A DNA stretch of 5,420 nt, from the NCBI GenBank assembly GCA_030696545.1, contig JAUYSA010000268.1:1-5420 (forward strand), in the 5' to 3' direction. Made by a program: the position numbers and the translations under genes. Below, piece after piece: positions 1 through 5,420 of this stretch (position 1 is its first letter; the number at the start of each line of letters is the position of its first letter). The notes beneath the pieces are model-generated. The model was not told the DNA's origin and ran no database searches. It was given only the letters and a program-made list of their open reading frames with translations. The stretch comes from Hyphomonadaceae bacterium (GTDB taxonomy: Bacteria > Pseudomonadota > Alphaproteobacteria > Caulobacterales > Hyphomonadaceae).

Positions 1-119
1 AAGTCGGTGGTGTAGAAGCGCGGGCTGAGAATGTGGTCTTCGCGCGCGATGCGCGTGGTGTCGATGGGCGGCGCAGTCTGGTTGAGTTTGCTGGGCGCCT
101 CCAGAATTGCGGTGCTCAC
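1..119 (-). CDS. acsF: AcsF, aerobic Mg-protoporphyrin IX monomethyl ester oxidative cyclase (N-terminal fragment)
   Basis: Only the first 39 codons are present; the gene runs off the left edge. The product is the diiron, oxygen-dependent cyclase that forms ring E of (bacterio)chlorophyll from Mg-protoporphyrin IX monomethyl ester. Recognition rests on the N-terminal text, which ends in DHILSPRFYTTD, a signature seen at the start of AcsF proteins (D-x-I-L-x-PRFYTTDF), and on its place just after the puh genes. The diiron ligands lie beyond the window. The start is GTG at 119-117, which overlaps the TGA of the preceding small gene as GTGA and has a strong GAGGAG six bases upstream. Coupled translation with the upstream gene is likely. 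The alternative oxygen-sensitive cyclase BchE is unrelated in sequence, so confusion with it is not a concern. Integrity of the rest of the gene cannot be judged. Confidence 0.9.
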   Translation of the reverse strand, partial: MSTAILEAPSKLNQTAPPIDTTRIAREDHILSPRFYTTD

Positions 120-415
120 AGGCGTCTCCTCGATGAAAAACTGATCTCGTACAATTCGGATAGTTCAAATCGCGCGGTCAGGCGCGTCCACTGCCGCTCC
201 AGCCAAGGTGCGCGTTCAACCGTTGCGGGCCGGCGAAGCTTCAGGCGCTGGCCGAACGACACCTGGATCGGCGCGCCGTGAACGCGAACGCGATCACCCG
301 GACGCAGGTCGGACTCGTCGTCCAGCTCGACGTGCGCATGAAGGTAGTTCTCGCTGTGCTCAATCTCGATTGTGCACTGCGTGTCGCGAGAACGGCGGGA
401 GAAAGCAGGGATCAA
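116..415 (-). CDS. bciE: Small conserved puhC-acsF interval protein, candidate BciE (AcsF cyclase partner)
   Basis: This 99-residue protein has no signal peptide and no membrane segment. Visible features are a basic N-terminus (residues 7-10), an acidic stretch DDESD at 32-36, a GDRVRVHG turn at 40-47 that suggests a small beta structure, WLERQW at 71-76, and a C-terminal FELSELYEISFS followed by basic residues. The only practical start is TTG at 415-413, since there is no internal methionine; it overlaps the puhC stop (TTGA) and has GGGGGA five bases upstream. The gene ends in a GTGA overlap with acsF. In alphaproteobacteria the oxygen-dependent cyclase is known to need a small partner, BciE, and to my recollection its gene sits directly before acsF in the puh operon. 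Position, size and coupling fit that role; the assignment is by context and remembered family text, not by a search. The coding status is firmer than the name. Confidence 0.68.
   Translation of the reverse strand: MIPAFSRRSRDTQCTIEIEHSENYLHAHVELDDESDLRPGDRVRVHGAPIQVSFGQRLKLRRPATVERAPWLERQWTRLTARFELSELYEISFSSRRRL
126..131 (-). promoter_or_regulatory. Ribosome binding site of acsF
   Basis: GAGGAG on the minus strand lies six bases before the GTG at 119-117, inside the end of the preceding reading frame. It supports GTG as the acsF start; the reading frame gives no nearby ATG alternative within the visible codons. Confidence 0.75.
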
Positions 416-879
416 GTTGTTCCCCCTACCGCCGCAGAGAGGAGTTGAGCGAATGCCTTGCGGTTCTCGGCGCCGAACGCTCCGAGCTCGATGACCTTGC
501 CGGTGGCAAGATCCTCAAGCGACAGTCGCCCATTTTGCCACTGGGCAAGACGGAACGCTTCCTCTTGGCCGAGACCATGAGCATGACGGTTGCGAGCCAT
601 GCCTCGCATCACGCCACGGATAAAGCCGTTCGTGCCGGGCTCGGCGACAAAAACCACGCGCTCACCACCGCTTTCGCGCACCTCGACCGCGCCGTTCTCC
701 ATATCAAAGAAAACCAGATCACGGGCAGCTACGGGTTTTGCCGTCTCAACGATGCCGCTTTCAGCCAAGTTCGACTGTCCGTAACGGGCGACAGCCGCGG
801 CCGTGATCGAGCCGCCCATCAACAACGCGCCCGCTATGAGGGCGATTCTCGGGAAGGGCTTGGTGTCTATATTGCTCAT
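412..879 (-). CDS. puhC: PuhC, photosynthetic complex assembly protein
   Basis: This 155-residue protein has a single N-terminal hydrophobic segment (about 11-31) after a short basic leader, and a soluble remainder predicted to lie in the periplasm. Family landmarks are LVFFDMENGAVEV (55-67), GFIRGVMRGMARNR (85-98), the FRLAQWQNGRLSLEDLATG block (109-127) and a closing GAFGAEN (133-139). The family is about 160 residues, so it is full length. In Rhodobacter capsulatus PuhC is needed for normal amounts of reaction centre and light-harvesting 1 complexes; its molecular action is not settled. The ATG start at 879 follows the puhB stop by ten bases and has a GAGGA seven bases upstream. The stop overlaps the next gene's TTG start, so the two are probably translated together. 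Confidence 0.93.
   Translation of the reverse strand: MSNIDTKPFPRIALIAGALLMGGSITAAAVARYGQSNLAESGIVETAKPVAARDLVFFDMENGAVEVRESGGERVVFVAEPGTNGFIRGVMRGMARNRHAHGLGQEEAFRLAQWQNGRLSLEDLATGKVIELGAFGAENRKAFAQLLSAAVGGTT
421..426 (-). promoter_or_regulatory. Ribosome binding site deciding the TTG start of the bciE candidate
   Basis: GGGGGA on the minus strand lies five bases before the TTG at 415-413, within the last codons of puhC. Because the small frame contains no other methionine codon, this site is the main support for a rare TTG start. Confidence 0.6.
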
Positions 880-886
880 CGGTCGA

Positions 887-891
887 TCCTC
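887..891 (-). promoter_or_regulatory. Ribosome binding site of puhC
   Basis: GAGGA on the minus strand, partly inside the puhB stop codon (TGAGGA), lies seven bases before the puhC ATG at 879. Its position means ribosomes ending puhB pass directly over it. Confidence 0.65.
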
Positions 892-1540
892 ACGCGGCGC
901 TCAAGGCGCCCTGCAGGGCATGTTTCTGTCCAAGCGCTGCCGTCTCCGGAACGACCCGCTCGCCGTGGGCTGATACAAGTGCAGCAGATAGCTGGGCTGC
1001 GACCGCGGAGGCATTCGGAATGTCGCGCATGCTGGGTTGCGGGCGCGACAGTTTCCATGGTCTCGCATGCGGCCACAGCAGTAGATAAGCGACCTTGTTG
1101 GGCTGAGTGAGTGTGACCCCGATGTCGCCGCTGCCGTCGCTGTGTGTCTTCACCGATGCATCTTCTATGATGGTGAAGGGGATGTTGATCGCTTTGGGCA
1201 GTGCGAAACCGAAACGAAGGACGATGCGCTTGCTGGTGATCGTATAGACGGTTGTGCGTGCGGTCAGCGCAGCCAGTCCTGCAAGCAGGCCTAGCCCTAC
1301 AACAGCTACAGGTGCAACGCCCAGCGCCGACTGCACGGCCGCACCAACGTCGGCGCCGCCGATGACATCACTGCCGAAGCGCCATGCCATCAGCAGGCCG
1401 AAATAGAGGGCCACCGTGCGCATGTGGAACGCCCGCTGCGCGAGCGACCACCAGTCAGGGGCGCCTTGCCAGAGCAAGGTCTCGCCGTTCGGAAGATCTG
1501 CGGGAAGGCCGCGGATAGGTTCGAAATCATGCTCGCTCAC
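890..1540 (-). CDS. puhB: PuhB, reaction centre assembly protein
   Basis: This 216-residue integral membrane protein belongs to the PuhB family of reaction centre assembly factors. In order: a cytoplasm-type N-terminus with the family block LPNGETLLWQGAPDWWSLAQ (16-35), hydrophobic segments at about 42-58 and 68-94, then a PH-like soluble part beginning RTTVYTITSKRIVLRFGFAL (95-114), and a conserved LLLWPHARPWKLSRPQPSMR (153-172). In Rhodobacter capsulatus loss of PuhB slows reaction centre assembly. The start is GTG at 1540-1538, which overlaps the puhA stop as GTGA, with GGAG eight bases upstream. The last 20 or so residues are low in conserved features. Length is close to that of known PuhB (about 214). 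There is no sign of damage. Confidence 0.94.
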   Translation of the reverse strand: MSEHDFEPIRGLPADLPNGETLLWQGAPDWWSLAQRAFHMRTVALYFGLLMAWRFGSDVIGGADVGAAVQSALGVAPVAVVGLGLLAGLAALTARTTVYTITSKRIVLRFGFALPKAINIPFTIIEDASVKTHSDGSGDIGVTLTQPNKVAYLLLWPHARPWKLSRPQPSMRDIPNASAVAAQLSAALVSAHGERVVPETAALGQKHALQGALSAA

Positions 1541-2313
1541 AGCCAGGGCTCCGAACGGGCAGGCGTTGCGTAAAGGGTCCCGGCGCCGACATAGGCGCTG
1601 ACCCGCTCTTCTTCGTCGCGTGTGATTTGATCAGGGTTGGAAAGCTCCGGTGCGCCAACGAATTGAGCCGCAAGAAGCGCGTCTACCTTCACGCGTTTCC
1701 GTCTCCGCTGAATTACCGCCATCGGCATCGGCACCAGCACGCGCTTGGTAGACTCAGGTAGTTGAACCTCCAGATAGCGAATGATGTATTCCGAACGGTC
1801 TACCCAGACATCACTGATCGTTCCGGCGACAACATTGTCGGCGCCGATGACAGGCATGCCGCGCGGATCGGGATCGCGCTTATCGAGATAGAAGTCTGCT
1901 GCAACGCGAAGAGGAACGATGCGCGTTGACCCGTGCAGGGTGAGATCCGGCTTCTTGGCGCGCTGCGCATAAGCCCCGGGACCGACGCCTGCCTGTAACG
2001 GATCGCCGACCGGCTCAAGTGGCGAGCCGGACCACGGCGCCGTACGACGCGCCTTTAGTTCACCTGTATCGCGCGAGCCGTTGGGCTTCGTGATCTTTCC
2101 GCCTTCGTGAGGCAGGCGGAAGACCTTAGACTGGGCCGTGAAGAGGAGTCCTCCCAGCGGTTCGGTTCTTCCGCTGGCGTCATCCTCCAGAGGATAGCCT
2201 TCGCGCCGATCTTCTCTGCGCAGATAGAAAATCAAGGCGAAGAAGAACAGGAAGAATCCGTAAAGGACCCATTCCGTAACATCTAGGCCGCCATTGAAGG
2301 CTTGCTCTGGCAT
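1537..2313 (-). CDS. puhA: PuhA, photosynthetic reaction centre H subunit
   Basis: This 258-residue protein is the H subunit that caps the cytoplasmic face of the L/M reaction centre and guides protons to the QB quinone. It has one membrane helix (about 13-31) followed by the hallmark REGYPLEDD (37-45), then FRLPHEGG (65-72), VGDPLQAGVGPGAY (102-115) and a cytoplasmic PRC-barrel core (about 132-247), ending in a YVGAGTLYATP (241-251) typical of the family. Against the Rhodobacter sphaeroides protein as I recall it, the proton-path pair Asp170/Glu173 is kept as D172 and E175. Of the surface Asp124/His126/His128 metal and proton-entry site only the middle histidine (H127) remains; the others are T125 and S129. 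The C-terminus stops soon after the barrel. ATG at 2313 has GGAG seven bases upstream. Confidence 0.97.
   Translation of the reverse strand: MPEQAFNGGLDVTEWVLYGFFLFFFALIFYLRREDRREGYPLEDDASGRTEPLGGLLFTAQSKVFRLPHEGGKITKPNGSRDTGELKARRTAPWSGSPLEPVGDPLQAGVGPGAYAQRAKKPDLTLHGSTRIVPLRVAADFYLDKRDPDPRGMPVIGADNVVAGTISDVWVDRSEYIIRYLEVQLPESTKRVLVPMPMAVIQRRRKRVKVDALLAAQFVGAPELSNPDQITRDEEERVSAYVGAGTLYATPARSEPWL
1549..1552 (-). promoter_or_regulatory. Ribosome binding site of puhB
   Basis: GGAG on the minus strand lies eight bases before the GTG at 1540-1538, inside the last codons of puhA. It supports the GTG start that overlaps the puhA stop. Confidence 0.55.
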
Positions 2314-2320
2314 GGCTGGA

Positions 2321-2324
2321 CTCC
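2321..2324 (-). promoter_or_regulatory. Ribosome binding site of puhA
   Basis: GGAG on the minus strand lies seven bases before the puhA ATG, within the 20-base gap after lhaA. This is the largest gap in the window, and the only coding junction besides puhB-puhC where start and stop do not overlap. The gap itself is too short for a promoter plus leader, so any separate puhA promoter would have to lie inside lhaA. Confidence 0.65.
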
Positions 2325-2333
2325 GGTGTTAGT

Positions 2334-3767
2334 TCAGGTTGGAAAATTGGCTATTCCGAAAGCGTTTTTTGCGGTCTGAGTTTCAGTTGAAGAATGCCGG
2401 GCAAGCGGCCCGATCGCGATCATGGCCGCGAACAGCAGGCCAATCTCGAGATGATAGACAAAGCCGTAGCCCGTCGCCGGGCCTGTAAGTGCAGAGCCAA
2501 GAGCACCGCTTTGCGAGAGCTGGTTGATGATGTCGCGCAGGACTCCGGCGAATGCGATTCCGACGCCGGCCGCAGTGGCTTGAACAGCTCCCCAGGCGCC
2601 AAGCGCCAGGCCGGACTGGCTCTCGTTCGCCAGCGCCATGGAAGCCGTCAGTGTGCCGACGGAGAACAAACCGCCGCCAAAGCCAATTCCGACAACACCG
2701 ATGCAGAAGATAGCGGCGGAGTTGAAGGGCGCCGATAGAATGACCAGCGCGAAAGCAGAGACGCCGATCAAGGCGCCGAAGCCAGCCAAGCGGTGGCATT
2801 CTGCACCTGCACCCATGCGGTAAGCCGCCAACGCAAAGCCCGCTAGTGAGCCCCAGGCCCAGAGGGCTGTGAGTGCTGTTGTGGCGCCTACAGTGAGTCC
2901 AAGGACTTCTGCGCCATAGGGTTCGAGCAGGACGTCCTGCATGCTGAAGGCTGCAGCGCCAAACCCGACGGCGACCAGCAGGCGCCGGGTCCGCCCGGCA
3001 GACATCAGCGAGCGCCAGGCGGTCGAAAAGGGTGCGCGCTCGCGATCCGGCGAGGTGAGGGCGCGGTTGCGCACCTCCTGCCGCCAGAGTGCGACGCAAT
3101 TCAGGACCATTGTGACAACCGCTGCCCCCTGGATCACCTGGATAAGGCGAAGGGCGCTGAAATCGGCAAGCAGCAAACTCATAAAAAGCGAGCTGACGAG
3201 CATTCCGGCGAGCAGCATCACATAGAGCAGGGCGACCACGCGCGGCCTTGCTTCGGCCGGGGCTAAATCGGTAGCGAGGGCCAGGCCGGCGGTTTGGGTC
3301 GTGTGCATGCCGACGCCGACGAGCAGAAAGGCGACCGCCGCAGCAATCTGGCCGACCATGATGGGGCCGTGGGTGTCGCCGGACAGAATCAGCAATGCGA
3401 AAGGCATGATCGCGAAGCCGCCGAACTGCAACATCGAGCCAAACCAGATATAGGGGCTGCGGCGCCAGCCAAGCACCGACTTGTGGGTATCGGACTTGAA
3501 CCCGATGAGCGCGCGCAGCGGCGCGAAAACCAGTGGCAGCGACACCATCAGCGCCACAACCCAGCCTGAGATTTGGAGTTCGACAATCATAACGCGGTTG
3601 AGCGTGCCTGTCAGCAGGACCGCGGCCATGCCAACGGAAACCTGGAACAGCGCAAGGCGCAGCAATCGGCCGAGCGGCAATTCAGTCGTCGCAGAATCCG
3701 CGAACGGCAGAAGCCGCGCCGCCAACTGGCGCCAGGTCATGCGCTGCTTTTCCGCACCGACCTTCAT
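2334..3767 (-). CDS. lhaA: LhaA, light-harvesting 1 assembly protein (MFS, PucC/BCH family)
   Basis: This 477-residue polytopic membrane protein belongs to the PucC/LhaA branch of the major facilitator superfamily, with about 12 hydrophobic segments spread from residue 38 to about 455. Family text is clear: LNRVMIVELQISGWVVALM (56-74), the loop GFKSDTHKSVLGWRRSPYIW (89-108) between helices 2 and 3, and in the C-terminal half a SMQDVLLEPYGAEVLGLTVG stretch. LhaA works in assembly of the LH1 antenna around the reaction centre and has been linked to handling of bacteriochlorophyll. PucC is the close relative for LH2; the place between bchM and puhA favours LhaA. The ATG overlaps the bchM stop (ATGA) and has no strong ribosome site of its own, so translation is probably coupled to bchM. 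A second methionine at residue 10 is possible but less fitting. Confidence 0.95.
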   Translation of the reverse strand: MKVGAEKQRMTWRQLAARLLPFADSATTELPLGRLLRLALFQVSVGMAAVLLTGTLNRVMIVELQISGWVVALMVSLPLVFAPLRALIGFKSDTHKSVLGWRRSPYIWFGSMLQFGGFAIMPFALLILSGDTHGPIMVGQIAAAVAFLLVGVGMHTTQTAGLALATDLAPAEARPRVVALLYVMLLAGMLVSSLFMSLLLADFSALRLIQVIQGAAVVTMVLNCVALWRQEVRNRALTSPDRERAPFSTAWRSLMSAGRTRRLLVAVGFGAAAFSMQDVLLEPYGAEVLGLTVGATTALTALWAWGSLAGFALAAYRMGAGAECHRLAGFGALIGVSAFALVILSAPFNSAAIFCIGVVGIGFGGGLFSVGTLTASMALANESQSGLALGAWGAVQATAAGVGIAFAGVLRDIINQLSQSGALGSALTGPATGYGFVYHLEIGLLFAAMIAIGPLARHSSTETQTAKNAFGIANFPT

Positions 3768-4495
3768 GGGCGAACCAGCTCCATCGCCTGCGACTTGTAG
3801 AAGCCACTCGAGATCCGTTGCGTGCGCCCTATCGACCAGCCCGCGAAGTCTGACGAGGCGGCAATGCCCTTGCGAATGACTGACTCGCTAACGGGCTCGA
3901 TGGCAGGGGCGCGATCGGCGCGGGGGAACAGCTTGCCTGCGGCGTGCATCAGCGAAAGGGCAGGCGTCCTCGGCGCAAACGTGAACAGGATTGCGTTGCT
4001 GGTGCGCGACGCGAAGGCGCCGAGCACGCGCAGGATCTCGTTCGAAGGATAATGAATCAGCGAGTCCATAGCGACGACGTAATCAAAGCGACCGAAGCTG
4101 GCATCGAGCATGTCGCCGACGCGAAAGTCGAGCGAACCCTGCCCCAGATCCTTTGGCGCACGCTCCCCGCCAAGCTGGACGAGGCTGGCCGACACATCCA
4201 CGCCGGTTACACGTGCGCCGCGCCGTGCGGCGGCGACGGACAACGCGCCCGTGCCGCACCCCGCGTCGAACAGCGCCGCGCCGGTCAGTTGTTCCGGGAG
4301 CCACGAGAGCAGCGTATCGCGCATGCTGTCGCGACCAGCGCGAACGGTCGCGCGGATCTTGCTGACTGGCGCATCCGAGGTGAGCTGCGTCCACGCATCG
4401 AGCGCGGTGCGGTCAAAGTAGGTTTCAAGCCTGCCGCGACGTTCGTCGTAGGAACTGCGTGGGAGGGTCATATCGACTGAAGCGTTCATGCTCAC
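3764..4495 (-). CDS. bchM: BchM, Mg-protoporphyrin IX O-methyltransferase
   Basis: This 243-residue S-adenosylmethionine-dependent methyltransferase esterifies the ring C propionate of Mg-protoporphyrin IX, giving the substrate of the AcsF cyclase encoded further along the operon. The family N-terminal block is present: ETYFDRTALDAWTQLTSDAP (24-43), then SKIRATVRAGRDSMR (45-59). The SAM-binding motif I is LFDAGCGTGALSVAAARRGA (75-94), the acidic ribose-binding residue is D100 in VTGVDVS, and FDYVVAMDSLIHYP (137-150) follows. The C-terminal part (FAPRTPALSLMHAAGKLFPR, 173-192) also matches BchM. Two starts are possible: GTG at 4495, which overlaps the bchL stop as GTGA with GGGA five bases before it, or ATG at 4489 two codons later. 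The protein differs by only two residues either way. Confidence 0.96.
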   Translation of the reverse strand: MSMNASVDMTLPRSSYDERRGRLETYFDRTALDAWTQLTSDAPVSKIRATVRAGRDSMRDTLLSWLPEQLTGAALFDAGCGTGALSVAAARRGARVTGVDVSASLVQLGGERAPKDLGQGSLDFRVGDMLDASFGRFDYVVAMDSLIHYPSNEILRVLGAFASRTSNAILFTFAPRTPALSLMHAAGKLFPRADRAPAIEPVSESVIRKGIAASSDFAGWSIGRTQRISSGFYKSQAMELVRP

Positions 4496-5391
4496 TCAAA
4501 TCCCAGGAAATCGAAGATGTCGCGGTCCTTCATCGGCACGACGTCATAATGTTTGTCACCAACGAGCAGCGACGCTGCGAGGCGCATGTATTCCAGCTTC
4601 ACGGCCTCCAGCGCCGGCGTCGATTCCATTTCGAAGAGCACCGATTTCTTGAGGCGGCTGCGGCGGATCTCGTCGAGGATTGGGAAATGCGCCACGCGCT
4701 CAAGACCGATCGCTGCATTGAAGCGGTCGACTTCGTCCGTCCCGTCGCTGCGGTTCACAATCACGCCGCCGAGCCGGACATCATAGTTTTTCGACTTGGC
4801 GCGGATCGCCGCGATGATGCGGTTCATCGCGAAGATCGAGTCGAAATCGTTGGCTGTGACGATGAGGGCGCGCTCGGCGTGCTGCAAGGGGGCCGCGAAG
4901 CCGCCGCAGACCACGTCGCCCAGCACGTCGAAGATCACGATGTCGGTGTCTTCGAGAAGGTGATGTTCCTTGAGGAGCTTCACCGTTTGGCCGACCACAT
5001 AGCCGCCACAGCCCGTGCCGGCTGGCGGCCCGCCAGCTTCGACGCACATGACACCATTGTAGCCTTCGTAAACGTAGTCTTCCGGGCGCAGCTCCTCGCT
5101 GTGGAAATTCACGCCTTCCAACACGTCGATCACGGTAGGCACCAGTCGCTTGGTCAAAGTGAACGTGCTGTCGTGCTTGGGATCGCAGCCAATCTGAAGC
5201 ACACGCTTTCCGAGGTGCGAGAAGGCTGCCGACAGGTTGGAAGAGGTCGTGCTCTTGCCGATGCCGCCCTTTCCATAGACCGCAAACACCTTCGCCCGGC
5301 CAATCTTTAGGGAGGGATCTAGTTGAACCTGCACGCTGCCTTCCCCATCAGGGCGGCGCGGAAGTGTTCTGGGTAGGTCAAGCATTGTCAT
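4492..5391 (-). CDS. bchL: BchL, ATP-binding Fe protein of dark-operative protochlorophyllide reductase
   Basis: This 299-residue protein is the NifH-like homodimeric ATPase that passes electrons to BchN-BchB for light-independent reduction of protochlorophyllide. The P-loop is YGKGGIGKST (39-48), followed by IGCDPKHDSTFTLT (67-80), EAGGPPAGTGCGGY (118-131) and the switch II region DVLGDVVCGGFAAP (155-168). The two cysteines that bridge the shared [4Fe-4S] cluster in this family are C128 and C162. The product is full length, with the usual poorly conserved N-terminal tail (1-31) that Chl/BchL carry beyond NifH. ATG at 5391 is used here; a second ATG two codons on (5385) is equally possible, and the upstream ribosome site is weak (GAAAGAAA). 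The enzyme is oxygen-sensitive, in contrast to the oxygen-using cyclase in the same operon, a normal pairing in aerobic phototrophs. Confidence 0.98.
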   Translation of the reverse strand: MTMLDLPRTLPRRPDGEGSVQVQLDPSLKIGRAKVFAVYGKGGIGKSTTSSNLSAAFSHLGKRVLQIGCDPKHDSTFTLTKRLVPTVIDVLEGVNFHSEELRPEDYVYEGYNGVMCVEAGGPPAGTGCGGYVVGQTVKLLKEHHLLEDTDIVIFDVLGDVVCGGFAAPLQHAERALIVTANDFDSIFAMNRIIAAIRAKSKNYDVRLGGVIVNRSDGTDEVDRFNAAIGLERVAHFPILDEIRRSRLKKSVLFEMESTPALEAVKLEYMRLAASLLVGDKHYDVVPMKDRDIFDFLGFE

Positions 5392-5401
5392 ACTGTTTCT
5401 T

Positions 5402-5420
5402 TCACGCCGCTGGTGCGGTG
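5402..5420 (-). CDS. Possible 3' end of the preceding gene (bchH expected)
   Basis: Only 29 bases lie upstream of bchL. One frame reads TAPAA then TGA at 5404-5402, leaving ten bases before the bchL start; another reads HRTSGVKETV then TGA at 5390-5388, which would overlap the bchL start as ATGA like other junctions here. The third frame stays open into bchL. In many alphaproteobacteria bchH, the large magnesium chelatase subunit, precedes bchL, so one of the first two frames is probably its tail. The sequence is too short to choose, and the gene name is inferred from order alone. Confidence 0.35.

Noticed and set aside
208..1110. Long plus-strand open frame of 300 codons
   Set aside because: It lies opposite puhC, most of the small gene and part of puhB, is rich in Arg, Ala and Ser as expected of an antisense frame in GC-rich DNA, and has no recognisable motif.
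2314..2333. Possible promoter, PpsR/CrtJ site (TGT-N12-ACA) or terminator in the lhaA-puhA gap
   Set aside because: The 20-base gap holds only a ribosome binding site; I found no TGT-N12-ACA palindrome around it and no stem-loop followed by a T run.
2383..3099. Minus-strand 238-codon frame inside lhaA
   Set aside because: It is out of frame with lhaA, is rich in Arg, Cys and His, and has no hydrophobic segments or known motif, while the lhaA frame covers the same bases with clear family similarity.
3944..4480. Plus-strand 178-codon frame opposite bchM
   Set aside because: It lies antisense to a well-supported methyltransferase gene and has low-complexity Arg/Ala composition without motifs.
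4459..5310. Plus-strand open frame of 283 codons opposite bchL
   Set aside because: It is the antisense shadow of the strongly conserved bchL gene; its His, Val and Glu-rich text mirrors the opposite codons and shows no family motif.

Overview
The window is an internal piece of the photosynthesis gene cluster of a purple, aerobically growing anoxygenic phototroph, most likely an alphaproteobacterium of moderately high GC. The gene order bchL-bchM-lhaA-puhA-puhB-puhC-(small ORF)-acsF is the conserved core of the alphaproteobacterial bch/puh superoperon. An oxygen-dependent ring-E cyclase gene (acsF) in the cluster fits an organism that makes bacteriochlorophyll in the presence of oxygen. The genus cannot be fixed from the sequence alone.

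All genes lie on the minus strand, so transcription runs from right to left. At the far right are a few codons that probably end the preceding gene (bchH would be expected). Then come bchL (Fe protein of dark-operative protochlorophyllide reductase), bchM (Mg-protoporphyrin IX methyltransferase), lhaA (light-harvesting 1 assembly, MFS/PucC family), puhA (reaction centre H subunit), puhB and puhC (membrane assembly factors), a 99-codon gene starting with TTG that is a candidate for the cyclase partner BciE, and the first 39 codons of acsF, which leaves the window on the left.

The genes are very tightly packed. Five junctions are 4-base start/stop overlaps (ATGA, GTGA or TTGA), and the two real gaps are 20 and 10 bases. 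There is no intergenic stretch over 300 bases. I saw no terminator, RNA gene, repeat, mobile element or CRISPR. The segment therefore looks like one transcript, with most genes translationally coupled.

Functionally the segment joins pigment synthesis (BchM makes the methyl ester that AcsF, probably with BciE, cyclises; BchL acts later on protochlorophyllide) with building the core complex that binds the pigment (PuhA, and LhaA, PuhB and PuhC as assembly factors). I found no hidden novel system. The points most worth a second look are the BciE candidate and a changed surface proton-entry/metal site in PuhA.
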